Origin: Nyssa sinensis
Lineage: Eukaryota; Streptophyta; Magnoliopsida; Cornales; Nyssaceae
Reading direction: 5' to 3'
DNA length: 64,000 nt
Assembly: GCA_008638375.1 (NCBI GenBank)
Contig: CM018038.1
Location: forward strand, 18,235,485 to 18,299,484
Shown here: in pieces, positions 44,371 to 57,200 of the stretch
How positions within the stretch are numbered: position 1 is the stretch's first letter
Layout: each line of letters opens with the position of its first letter
Notes under the pieces: model-generated
Seen by the model: only the letters and a program-made list of their open reading frames with translations
Databases searched by the model: none
What the model was told of the DNA's origin: nothing
Program-made: the position numbers and the translations under genes

Positions 44371-47300
44371 TAAATGAAAGAAATGTGAATAAGTTAAAAA
44401 GTAAAAAGGTGACCAAGTGTGAAGGTGTGTGTGTGTCGGCTGGTGTGTGTGTGTTTTCTCATGTGTGAGTGTGTGTCTTGTATATATATGTGTATATGTA
44501 TATATATGCATATAATATATGTAAAATATCTTATGTAAAATTAAATGCAAAGAAAAAAAGAGAAAAGTAAAAATTTATGAGATGGGAGAGCTGTGTAGGG
44601 CTAGAATTCAGAATGTAGAGAGAGAGATAGATAGCTGTAGAGAGAGAGAGAACATGAAGAGAGAGAGAGAGGTCGGCTACCTTGCTTTAAAAGCTAAACA
44701 TGCAATGGATGCTGATCTCTTGCAAAAGAAACCAAAAGAAGAAGAACTGAGGAGATAGAAGAAGAGTTTGGAGCAAGAAAGAAAGAGAAAACAGTGGTGA
44801 AAGGTGAGAAAAACTCAAGCTTCCACTTTTTCTCTCTCTAAAATTTCTCCATGTATAATCTGTTTTTAAGTTTTTATATTGTACATATGACATGGAAAAC
44901 ATGTTTAGATCAGTTTAAGAATGGATTTTGAGCTTCAAAATACCTAAAAACACAGAACCCAGTTGAGACGGCCATTAAAGACCTTGCCCATGGCAGGTCT
45001 GAATCAACTTCCTTTAAACTTGTTTTGGAGTATCAAGGCTTCAAGAAGAAGCCATGAAGGTTATAAAAACCTACATCCGCGACCAAAAAGCTCAAGAAAT
45101 CGACCCCATGTGGTGAGTTGCAGGCTACGGGTTTGGAACCCAAGCCTCTAAACTCTGTATTAAGTTCACCTTTACGAATGGGGAATGAAACCCCTTGAAC
45201 TAGGGATCAAAACAAAATCAACCGCATGGAAAATGAACAAGAAACAAACATTTACAACCGAAATACAGTTCGGATTATCATGTCCAAAACCGAATTGATG
45301 AAGGAATTTTAAAGCCCAAAATTAATGCCAATTGATTTGTATATGTCTTAGGGATAATTTGGGACCAAAACAGTAGTGATTGGCTGAGTAGAAATGCACG
45401 AAATAGAAGAAAAAGGGAGACTGAAACTAGGGTTTTTCAGTCGGTGGAGTGGGGAAGATGAAGACGAGTCAACTCGTTTTAAAAATGGGGCTGAGTTGAC
45501 TCGGACAGGTGGCAGCCTCTAGGCTTGCCACCGATTAATTGTAACGACGCCGATTGGATTGTCGGTTGATTTAAAAAAAAGACCTAGGGCTGACGTCATG
45601 ATGACGTCAGCCACACGTAATAAACCGGATAGACCGGTTGGGTAACCACTGAACCAGACCGGTTCACTTATATTTGGACCAAACCCTCTGGTTTTCTGTT
45701 TTAATTAAAATGAAATAAACCAAACCTTTGGTTATTTACGGATTGACCCCAACTGTTTTGGGGAATTCTACTGTGGCCCAGATTTTGGGAATTTTGTACA
45801 AATACACCCCTGGGAAAATAATTAAATAATTAATTTAATTATTTAATAAATGAGGTTAAATTACTATTTTGCCCTTGTGGCATAAATAGAGCAAACGGAG
45901 TCCAAATTTAACATATGAATAGTGTAATTTTACTATTTTGGACATTCTAAGATCAATGGTAGGGTCCGTTTTACGAGACGGAGCCCAGAAAAATAAATAC
46001 ACGTAAGGGGTAAATGACCAAAATACCCCTGACCCAAACTTTACAAGTTATTAGTGTATTCTTACTATCTTGGACCTTCTGAGTCCAATGGTGAGGTCCA
46101 CAACACGAAATGGAGTCCCGAAAAATAAAGACACATAAAGGGGTAAAAAGACCAAAATACCCCTGGTACCCCTAAAGCCGAAATGAGATCAGAAAAGGTC
46201 TAAATTAACTTTCTTTGACATCCCGGACTCAAAAATGGAGTCCAAATTACGAAACAGAGTACAGAAAAATATGACACGTAAAACGATAAATGACCATTTT
46301 GCCCTTTTACATATAACAGTCCGAATTAAATGATTGGAAAGCCTAAACCAACTTTCTTCGACACTCCGGACTCAATGGTAGAGTCTATTCGACCAAAAGA
46401 AATGTCTAAAATAAAAAGACATAAAATTTGATGAATAGCATCTGTTAGATGACTATGAACTGAAATGATGCCAAAGTACTAATACTAAGGCAAGTACGAG
46501 AAACGAAATACGAAGAGACACGACACGTAAACATGTCAATTAAATAACTTTAAATTAAAGTTAATGGAACTCCCAGAAGAGTGTAAATTGAAATAAATTC
46601 AATTTCTAACACGTTAAATTATGTCATGGGTTACAAGTACGAGTTAAATTAAGTGCCTAGGAAATTGTGAAATCATTTTAGGATCTAATACGATTTAAGC
46701 ATAAGTTAATGGATATCGAGATGATATTACAATGAATGTGAAGTTGATGAGGTGTTTATGAATTGTTCTTAGGAACTACAAGGAAAGTGGGAAAGCGCAT
46801 TTTAGCACTAACCCTAAAGAATCGAGGTGAGTAACCCTGTGTTTGAATTGGAGATTTAACTCCATGGATTTGAAAAAGTTTAAGTTCAAAGATGTGAAGT
46901 ATTTGAAGTTTCAAATTCAGTATTTACATGATTCAGCTTTAATAGTACTGTTTTTATAACTCTATATGACATGCTCAGTGATTGGTATTTATCATAGTTT
47001 TCTTAAAACACATTTCAGCATGTCTAAAGTTTTAAATGCCAAATTATGTTAAATATCCTGAATTTGATAGTTACAAGTATTTGAAGTCCTATTGTAGAAA
47101 TTATACATTTCATGTTTTAATATTCATGAAAGTATTTATTGAAGAAGTTATGTGATAAATGTGTTACAAGATAAACGGTACTAAGTACCACCCTATGTGA
47201 TGTTGAAATCCTTCGGGATTCAACAGTAAATGCCCGGTAGCAGGATCTAATCCACCTAATAAGATCGGCAGTATTGGCAGTAAAATGGGAGTCTGGTTCG

Positions 47301-48408
47301 AAACAGATTCCACCTAATTAAAGAGAAAAGATAACAAAGTGATTTTGGAAATGAAAGCAGGTTTTACCCTCATTTTCAAATACATATTGATGTGATTTAA
47401 AGTTATATACTTTATCTGATGAAGTACAAGTTTTGCTTGAATATCTTAAATGTTTTCAAGCCATTTGAAATGCATATGTTTTGAGTTATATACTCTATTT
47501 ATCGAAGTACGAGTTTTGCTTGAATATCTTAAATGTTTTCAAGCCATTTGAAATGCATATGTTTTGAGTTATATACTCTATTTATCGAAGTACGAGTTTT
47601 GCTTGAATATCTTAAATGTTTTCAAGCCATTTGAAATGCATATGTTTTGAGTTATATACTCTATTTATCGAAGTACGAGCTTAGCTTGAATACTTTAAAT
47701 GTTTCAAGGCTATTTATTTGAAATGCATATGTTCGAGTTATACACTCCATTTGACAAGTATAAGTATAGCTTGAATACTTAAAATGTTTCAAAGCTATCT
47801 GTTTTAAGAATGCATGTACTTTGTATTCTAAATTGTATAAGCAATTGGCAGTGAATGTTTTACAACTCTTATGTACTAAAAACCACTGCTAATTGGAAAC
47901 CCCATGACGAACACTGGAATTGCTCACAAGCTTAGATTAGCTTACTCGGACTTTGTTCGGACCCCCCTTTCAGGTAATTAGCAACAGTCTTGACTCAGGG
48001 ACGACAATGATGAATCTGCTGATTTTGGGAAGACATGGTTAAATAGTTTCTTTTGATAAAACTATGAACTCTAATAGTACTTTTTGTATTAGTAAACATT
48101 GTAAGGACATGTAATAAGCCCTCTGGGCAATCGAATATGTATGGTATGAATGTATGAAGTCTTTAAGTTTTTAGTTATACTCTGAATGTGTAACCATGTA
48201 AGGTATGTATGGAAACAGCAGTATCGGACGGATGTGCCTAATTTAAAAATGAGAAAAGAAAAGAAAAAAGTTTTTCACGCTTCCGCAACCATGTGTAGCA
48301 CATCTATTCGATACCGCTGCAGATGCGAGCCTTGTCTCGGGGCCTTCGGGTCTCAGGGCGGCGATCGCGATCTGGTAATCCGCAGAAGGTGGGTTTCGGG
48401 TCGTGACA
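44203..48408 (+). repeat. Giant solo LTR (4206 bp) with target duplication AAATA
   Basis: AAATA at 44198-44202 and 48409-48413 bound a unit from TGTAATATCCCGACCC to GTCGTGACA. The start has the perfect dyad TATCCCGACCCGGGATA (44208-44224). It holds four ~140-bp degenerate repeats (about 45937-46400), a donor-like GAGGTGAGTA at 46825-46834, an 83-bp tandem array (about 47392-47815) and an acceptor-like CTTTCAG ending at 47973. No primer site, coding region or second LTR follows, so it is solo. It is the same family as the truncated LTR at 25392. Confidence 0.92.
47392..47815. repeat. 83-bp tandem array inside the giant LTR
   Basis: About five units; boundaries at 47479, 47562 and 47645 give an exact 83-bp period, with nearly identical middle units and diverged outer ones. 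Each unit carries GAGTTATATACTCTATTTAT and CTTGAATATCTTAAATG. It lies just upstream of the acceptor-like site. Confidence 0.9.
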
Positions 48409-48985
48409 AAATAGAGAAAGAATTTAAAAATAAAAATGATTTATAAACCTTGAATTTAATTATTTTGGAATACTTAATGATAAATTTCAAATGTCATTAT
48501 TTATGATGATTGGAACTACTTAAACAATTATTTTCACATCAAACATTTGTTTGGAATTTGTAATTATTTGTGAACTCTCAGTTTGATATGATTTTGGACT
48601 CTGTCAATGAAAGATAATAAAGGTTGGTATTAGACCTTGCTAATGGGAGATGATCAATGTTGCCATTATTCCGGTACTGATTTATTGAACAACCATGGGC
48701 CTTGTCACAAGGCTAATTGTGGTCATAATCTTGTTGACTATTAAGCTATTATTTAATTGTAGTTTATGTTAAATTGCAAAATTATTTGGAATCATATCAC
48801 AATTGTTCGTAAATTTGAAATTATGAAATATATTATTGTTTGTGGCTTTGTTTTGTAAAATGTTTTGATATCATACTTGATCCAACTAGTTAAGGTTAGT
48901 GATTACTTACTAAATTGTCGAGCTTACTCCAATTATTTCCTTTTCAAATTTTGGAGGCTACTAGCTAGTTGGACATCTTGTTTTA
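48409..48985. other. AT-rich segment between two LTRs, perhaps part of another LTR
   Basis: About 577 bp. Near 48897-48960 it reads GTGATTACTTACTAAATTG then GAGCTTACTCC, similar to the conserved stretch before the acceptor-like site of the giant LTRs, so it may be the inner part of an older LTR. No gene seen. Confidence 0.4.
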
Positions 48986-51900
48986 TGTCACGCCCCGAAT
49001 TCCCGACCGAACCCGGGGACGCGACTGAAGGAAACAAGAGAAGAAAATGAATAGACGAGTAAATAAATAAATAAATATTTGACGAATTTTTTTTTTTTTT
49101 AGATAAATAAATGAATACCGATTTAACTAATATAGATACAACCCTATTCCACTAACATAACGCTACATCCATATATCTCTGTCAATACACATACATTCCC
49201 GGTTTATAAAAATTTCGGCAGAACCTCCTTTGTTTTTTCGAACCTTTTTCCCCCTGATAAACACAATACATCATATATCATCATATAAATATAAATACAT
49301 CACAATCCATCCTCACTCGATGGCCACAACCTTATCAAAGTTAAATATACATCGCTTAACTATACAATCAAAATTATACAACTATGATACAACATCTATG
49401 TCATTGGGCTTAAGCCCGTACACCACAAAACATGCCTCTCGGGCCAAATGTCCATCTACAATCAAGTCTCCTCCACTCAGCTAAACTTCCCCAAGCCTCA
49501 GGTGTCGGGAATATCATCTGAAATATGGTTCCCACGAATGGGTCAGCGCCAACATGCTGGTATGATACAATACTAATGCAAGGAACAAAATGTAAGGCGT
49601 GGCATGTGCAAGTGTACATTTATCTCTATATGCCTTCTGAATCATCTATGCATGGCGATAGTAACAATCCACATGCCTTCCACATCATCTATGCAATATA
49701 ACGACAATAATCCGCATGCTTTCCAAATCATGCATACCACGTAATGGTAATGAATCCATATGCCATCCAATTGTCCATGCAATGTAATGACAATGCACAT
49801 GAACCACCCACACAACTCTATGCCACATGACAATGCATATGAAATACTCACACAACTCTATGCCACATGACAATGCATATGAAATACTCACACAACTCCA
49901 TGCCACATCCATGTCCACTCTATGCATGTCATGTCAACCCCATGCATGTCATGTCACACCCATGTCTCGTTTACGGGTACTCCCCGATGGCTATGGAGTA
50001 CCAATGCAATGGCCAATTTTGGGTTTTTCACCACAGGATCTACACCCTCATAATGCACCAGCACCTCGTGCCGACCCACACTATGCTTTCAAGGAATCAC
50101 ACAATGCCAATATGCCATGATTTCATCATGCAATAATACAGTTCAAATGAAACATCACTTTCATAAGCATATGCAACATGCTTTACATAATGTATTACAT
50201 TTAAAATTAAATCACAAGACTTCATCCACAATCTTCGTGTCATACTCAATCAATCTCAACACTTACGCAAACCCACGTGTCACAATATCAATAAACCGTT
50301 TAAAACATAAATCACATATGATAATAACTCAAGAAGTAAATCACAACTCCCAAATAATCATAAAGAACATGGAAACATATAAACAATCCACTCAAAGAAG
50401 CAATCATTCCTATGTGATCTTCTATCAGCAGACAAGCACAAAAAGCATTCAAGCAATATGCACATCAATCCTAATTTAATTCTATTCCTTACTTAGTAAA
50501 GTACCATACCTGATCGGGTTATCTCAACCCTAAGAAGTCATGTCCACCACGTCGTCTAATCAACCAGGTTCATCTTTAGTCCACGGTTCCTTCTTCAGCC
50601 TTTTTCCCTCAAGCAGATGATGATCCTGACAGATTCTGATCCCATCCATCTTACCATCCCATCCATCAGATATTGAAGAACTTTCCTTTCTCTAATTCGT
50701 TACAGAAATCACAACATCCAATAGTTACAGGTTTCCCCAACCTCCATCACTGGACAGCAGTTCTGCTGCTCATTTCTTCTCCACCCTCATGAACTGAAAT
50801 CGGGATGAGACCCTCTAAACCAACCTGCTCAATAATTTCCAAATGTCCAGCCAACAAAACTTGTGATCTTACTGCTACTGGAAAATACCTCTACTTGTCC
50901 ATTTCCTCATTGCTAGCCCACCAAAATAGGTTCAGTCCCAATTATTTTCCTTATACAAGTACTGGTTAATTGGTGTTTGAAGAGTCCCTGTACAGGAGGC
51001 TAACTCCCTTCTCAACCACTAAACATCTCTGTAAAAATTCCATCTTCTCATGACAGGATTCCCAATTAACCTCGACTTCACAACATCCAAATCTGTCCTG
51101 TTGCTTCATTCTAAATGTTCTACATATCGGGAAATTAATCCTCATAAAACCTGATAATGCTGTACCACAGTAAGAAACCTGACCAAAAGCTCCACCCATA
51201 ACATATGCTCTTCCTTCGGCATGTGCGCCCCCTGTTCTAGTACCATCATCAACTGCCGTGGCTTCCTCCATCGTTTCTCTTCTAGTGTATTAGACTTGTA
51301 AAGAAGCCAAGCACCACTAACCAAAACCGTTAATATTTCCACATGAACCGTATTTATTTCACTCCTGCTGCCACAAAACCACAACATTTACATGCAATTC
51401 CGACCACAGAACCGTAACATCCCCATACACGATCTCCTCTGAATTCAGTTCCCTCAAGACCAATACACCAGCAGTGATAATTAAATGTCAAATACAGAGC
51501 AGTCCCAAACCCGAGTATTATGGCCAAATATCACAAGACGAACTGAGTGAGAGTCCACAACCTCCATGGAATTTTCAATATCTTTTATTTCAGCATTAGC
51601 TGCCTAGACCCGAACACTACAATCATCAGAGGCAGATACCAGTTTGGATGCATCAGAGAACCATGAAATGCGAAAAACTGAATCTTTGCGCCCAACAAGT
51701 CTGCATATAAGAACAACTTCATACAGCTGACTTTGACGTTAGAGATCGTCGTCGCAAGAACTGATAAAATTAACATGATTTTCCACTGAACTTCTCCATC
51801 CCCTGCTTCCGTGCACTGTTGTTGCGTGCCACTGCTCCAACAATTTCACATCGTCTACTGCCCCTTTTCATTTTCATCATCCGTCGCAACCGATTCTCTT

Positions 51901-52757
51901 TCTAAGGTTACACCGACTGCACAAGAAACCCAATGCCTGAACTGATTGAAGCAACCACCCTTTGCTGCGCTTCCAACACGCTACTGCTGCTACCACTGCC
52001 GTCTTCTGTCTCTCCTCCATCTCCACAAAATCCCAGCTTCAACAACTCCAATTCATCACAGCAACCAAAATGGAAAAGAAAAAGATGGAGATAAAACCTG
52101 TCCCCCCTTTCCGATTCAACCAAATCGTCACTGTAGCCACCGACAAAACCGAGATATCACAGCCCCAATCGCCCCCAAGAAAGCCAAACCCATAGCCACT
52201 CCGTCGCCCCAACCTTACGAACCCACAAAACACCATTACACCGCAACCTCCATGCTCAATTTCGACATACAAACCGCAACATCCACACGCAATCCCAAGC
52301 CAAATCAGAATCCCCTCTGTTGCACTTCCTTACACCACTGCACACACACATATACAAATTAAATACATACACACCGACCTGGTCAATCGCGCCTCAACGA
52401 ATCCATTCGACCGCAGCGATACCAGCCCCGAAATCTAACGAAGTCACGATCTTCTCTCCCAAAAATCTCATCCACCGTCCGATCAATGACCTCCGATGTC
52501 CCGCCGTCGACGATCGTCTCCTCGCCGTCGCTCCTCCGTCGCGACCACCGCCGCGTCAGTTTCTTCCCTTCCCTCTCCCTCTCTTTCTTTCTTTCTCTCT
52601 TTTCTTCTTTCTCTCTTTTTCTCTCTTTTCTTCCCTGTTCTCACGCGACCTCCACCCCTGTTTTTCTATTCTTCTATACACTCAACACACACCACACATT
52701 TCAGTGTCCCTCCCAAGGCTGCCGACATTTCTTTTGTTTATTTTATTTTTTTTTTTT

Positions 52758-52792
<35 letters not shown>

Positions 52793-52844
52793 ATTTTTTT
52801 TTTATATATTTTATTTTATTTTTTTTTTTTTTCAAATCTCTACA
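48986..52844 (-). repeat. Probable inverted giant LTR (about 3860 bp)
   Basis: Begins on the plus strand TGTCACGCCCCGAATTCCC, the usual inverted terminus of a giant LTR. It has an acceptor-like TTTCAG on the minus strand near 49508-49515, a 40-bp tandem array (49810-49915) and a donor-like CAGGTATGG near 50505. The flanks TTTTA (48981-48985) and GTTTA (52845-52849) would be a duplication with one mismatch, putting the right end at TCTCTACA. That terminus (TGTAGAGA on the minus strand) differs from the other families, so the right boundary is uncertain. CT-rich and (ATT)n low-complexity tracts fill 52560-52840. Confidence 0.5.
49810..49915. repeat. 40-bp tandem array
   Basis: Units start at 49810, 49850 and 49890 with the phrase ACACAACTCTATGCCACATG; two and a half nearly identical copies. 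Confidence 0.88.
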
Positions 52845-52849
52845 GTTTA

Positions 52850-53279
52850 GTAGAGCATAGTAGAATGAGAGACCCTAGTGATTGAATAAATTTTATTTGC
52901 ATTTGAATTGAATTGAGAATTTTTTTAGAGACTATTTATTCATTGCTCATTTGGATTATGGATATTATTTTAGAAATTTTGATGGTTGGATTTATTTGAA
53001 TTTTAAAATGGTAAGATTTAGTTGTAGCATTATTTATTGTGAGATAAGTTGTGAAATAATTATTGATTGAAGCCTTCAATGTTTATAGGGTTGTGCCCTA
53101 TAAACATTAGGCAATTGTCATATCTTGACTTGTACAATTGTCAATACAGCAGCACGAAACCAATTGCACTTGTATTAAAATTAAGTCTAGAGTTTTATGA
53201 GAATTTCTTAAAGTCCATTTAGCAAACAGTTAAAACCAAACTTTTGTAAGGTCATTGTATAATCAATTTAATATTTTGG
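52850..53279. other. AT-rich residual segment with a strong hairpin
   Basis: Separates the probable LTR from the LINE fragment. Contains the hairpin at 53072-53112 and repeated ACAATTGT palindromes near 53130. No gene seen. Confidence 0.4.
53072..53112. repeat. Perfect hairpin, 13-bp core stem
   Basis: AATGTTTATAGGG (53078-53090) and CCCTATAAACATT (53096-53108) pair perfectly around TTGTG. Beyond a two-base bulge, GCCT and AGGC add four more pairs. Confidence 0.85.
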
Positions 53280-54266
53280 ATGAAGCACAAGCCACTTAGG
53301 AGCTCGGTAAAATCCTCAGTTTGGACCATGGAATCAATGATCAGGAGGCTATCAGTAAAATTGTGGAGCTTGAAGAAAATGATGAGATTTTGCAGAAGAC
53401 TAGGAACCCACCCGAATAAGCCCTATATCCTAAGGTGATCTAGCTTAATCTTTTCTGTATAATGATAATTTTGTCATGAAATATTAGGGGGTTGGGCAAG
53501 CTCGAGAAAAGATCGAAGAAAGCTTACGAATATGATCAAAGAAAAAAGGGTAGATTTGTTGTTTCTTTAAGAGACCAAGAAATCTAATATTGATCAATTC
53601 TTCATCCAATCTATTTGGCCTTGGTCCAATTTTGATTTTTTGGTAGTCGACTCATTAGCAAGCTCGGGAGGTCTGCTATGTGTCTAGAATCTGAAGTCAT
53701 TCTCCTTGTTGGACTATTGCTCCAATATGAATTTTATCTTTTTATCGGTGTTATTCACCTAAATTTCTCTTGCTCTATCATTAATGTATATGCCCCTAAT
53801 GAATCAAGGAATAAGAAATTTCTGTGCGGTGTCTTGGCAAATTTGAAGTAGTTTTTCAGCAACCCATGCATGGTATATTAGCGGTGACTTTAACAAGATT
53901 AGATCAATATCCGAAAGAAAAGGTTGCTCGAGGAGGGACAAATGTATGAGAGATTTTAATGATTTTTTCAAATCAATGGAGTTATCTGAATTGCCTATGA
54001 TTTGGAGGAAATTCACCTAGTCCAACTCCATATTAGAAAATAAATAAAGCAGACTTGACCATTTTTTATTCAATCCCGAATGGCTCAAATCATTGAACTT
54101 CAAATTATGGGGTTGCCTAGAGCCCTCTTGGATCACTACCCCATTCTCTTAATGGAAGACTCCAAGGATTGGGGTCCTACGCCCTTCCGATTTATCAACG
54201 CTTGGAATCTTCACCCCAACTTTCTTCCTCTGGTGGATAAGTTCTCGAAGGATTCTAAGTTAATTG
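53280..54266 (+). pseudogene. LINE (L1-type) retrotransposon fragment: endonuclease domain
   Basis: From ATG 53462 the frames show the AP-like endonuclease of plant LINEs: NIRGLGKLEKR (the Trp before it is now TGA), VDLLFL-stop-ETKKSN (catalytic Glu in the ETK motif), NVYAPNES, GDFNKIRS, SRLDHFLFNPEWL, DHYPILL and DWGPTPFRFINAWNL. These motifs occur in the right order but need two frame changes, and there are at least seven stops. The preceding 53290-53410 encodes ELGKILSLDHG...ELEEND, resembling the end of the upstream plant LINE ORF. The endonuclease nicks target DNA. RT is absent because an inverted chromovirus is inserted at 54267. Confidence 0.82.
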
Positions 54267-57200
54267 TGTCACGACCCGAAACCCACCCTATGCGGATTTC
54301 TTGTTGCGGGGTCGACCCAATGGCCGTCCCTATTTTTTTCATTCGTTGTATCAATGATAATAGTAATTAATGTAACATAACATTAAATTGCGGAAGTCTT
54401 AATATAAAATATTGTTCAAAGACTGAAAAATGTAACTAACATAACTAAACATAAAACCACGTTTAGGTGGTGAGTTCATGGGAGAGACTACATCATCCTA
54501 TTGTGCTCCACAATTGTCTCCCTACACTCCTGACTTCCTACTATGGTTCTGTAGCATTCTCACCTGAAAAATATAATTAAAGGGGTGAGCTAACAAAACT
54601 CAGTAAGCAAAAGCCTATCCCCAATACGGGTTAGGGATTCCATGAAAAAATATAACTCAAGGGTAACATGATAGCCAGTTATGACAACGCTTACTGTTAA
54701 CAGTAAAATGCCACAATGGCCAATGGACAATAAGGCACAATAACAATTGTGAGTAACGGTGTAGCATGAATATGGATAAGGCACAATAATTACAATCAAC
54801 ATGAATACTGCCACAATAAAACGATCACAGTCAAATCCAATAAATAAGGAACTAATCAACATAGAGTTATTCATAGGGAATAAAGACATCCTATGAATCC
54901 AATAAATGTCTACATAACAATCAAGCATGAGAGATGCATTTACTTCGTTCAAGGTTTGGCAGACCCTCGGTCTTTTGGGGGCCCGGCATACCCCCCTTAA
55001 CATGAATGCATATAAAATGCCCATTTAACTCACTGCGTAAAAATTCCATCATTGCCATGTGTTCGTTCATGAACTTGACCCGTAGGTCCCATTAATCGAC
55101 CCGTAGGTCTTGTCAATTAGATAGCATCAGATGGGTTATGTGACTGAGCACAAAACTCAGCATTTAACATAAATCAAGATTCTATTGTAATTCCATAAGA
55201 AGTGTATAATGCATGGAACATCATGACATAAGCATACAATGATAGGCATCAATACAATAAATCAAATCATGAGATATCAGTTAATAGGCATCCACCAGAT
55301 AAGACAATATCAATGGTGGGATGATAACAGTGGATACATACATGAGTACAAAGTTTTGGCAGTAATAGAAAGAATGTGGCTTGGAAAACCACGTATCAAA
55401 GATAGAAATTTACTTACCTTATCAGTGTGTCTTAGTATTCCGTGACCTTTCCCTTTCCTTTCGAGTCTCTTATATACCAGTAAATGTCACGACCCGAAAC
55501 CCACCCTATGCAGATCTCGTGTCGTGGGGCCGACCTGAAGGCCGTCCCTACTTTTTCCATTCCTGTATCATAGTACTAATATGCAATGTACTAAAAATTT
55601 TAAACAATGAACAGTGGAAGTCTTTATCAATTACAGTAATCCAGCGGAAGTCTTTTAAATAAATTAAACAGCGAAAGTCTATTAAATACATGACATAGTT
55701 CTACATAAGACAAAATGAGAACAAAACGTAACCAGCACCCGGGGGTGGTGAATACATGGGAGAACTAACATAGACTGAAACAGTACTTCAAAATGTCCGC
55801 CTACGCTCTCAGACTCCTACTGGGGTCTCGCAGCGTCATCACCTGAAATGGGGGTAAATGGGGTGGAATGAGCTACAAAGCTCAGTAAGTAAAACAGATC
55901 TCCAACACTGGTATCGATGATCAATAAATCCATGAATAAGATAATGATAGCCAATCATAAGGAAGGAGATGTTGTGATAGCCAATGAGAACGGTTGCCAT
56001 GATGGCCAATGAATAGTAGGGTCACAATGTACAATCAGGAGTAATGAATAAGCAGTGATAAAGATTTCTCAACAATAACCTGTCATAATAAAAGTACTGC
56101 CACAATAAAACGATTACAATCAAACCAATGAGCAATATAAGATAACCCATAAGAAACAGTTACCATTCAACAATATATCCATAACAATAATCCAATCGAG
56201 ATGCTTATAATCTGTAGTAGGGGATGGCAGTCCCTCTCTATTTCGAGGCCCGGCATACCTCTCAGTTAAACTCACATCTTTTGCCACACGTCCATTCACG
56301 GACTAGTTTGTCACAGAAGCATCGGATGGATGTTGTGACTGAGCACAACTCCAGCATTTATAAACATAGCATGATCATTTGTGATTCCATAGGAGTATGA
56401 AAATGGAATATCATATATACAGTAAAGCATAACAGTAAGCCTTTCAAGGCACGGTTCAACATGATAACAATGGTACAATAGTTAATCAATGTCCACAAGA
56501 TAGAACAATATCACATTATGGAAAACAATAACATTTGAAACGTTCATGAGTACAATTTTGGCAGTAATGAATAAACTTGGCTTGGGGATACCATATGGAA
56601 GAGAAAGTGATCCACTTACCTCTATCGTGATTCTAGATCAGGAATCCGTGAGTGTACCCTTGCCTTTCGAGTTCCCTATATATCAGTGAATACGTTTCAG
56701 AATAAATGCAATTCATCAAATTTTATGCCTTTCTATCATAAGTATTTCAAATACTAATTTAGACTTTACCATTGAGTCTGGAATGCCGAAGAAAGTCGGT
56801 TTAGGCTTTCGCGGAATTCCATTTGGACTTTTGTACTAAAAAGGGCAAAATGGTCATTTTGCACTTTTACGGTATTTTATCCTTTGGGGTTCTGTCTAGT
56901 AAAACGGACCCCACCATTGGACTAAGAACGTCCGAGATAATAAGTTTTGACTATTCATTTGCATCGTTTGGACTTCGTTTGACCTATTTTTGAAATAGGG
57001 GCATTTTTGTAAAAATTAATATTTTATTAATTTTCCTGTTTGGGCCTTAATGGAATTTCTTAAAACATTTGGGGCCGGTTCATAATTTCTAAAAGCTACG
57101 GTCTGAACCAGTTGGTTCAGAACCAGAAACCCTAAACCGGTCTGCCCTCTTACTAAACCAAACGGTTCAGTCAATTCTTGAGAACCAGAACAGGATAACC

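Noticed and set aside
44203..48408. A host gene with introns inside the giant LTR because of its good splice signals
   Set aside because: The same donor and acceptor recur in several other LTR copies, and no frame between them is open or conserved.
52486..52885. Frames rich in Ser, Leu and Phe near 52320-52885
   Set aside because: They come from CT-rich and (ATT)n low-complexity sequence inside the probable inverted LTR; no domain and no conserved start.
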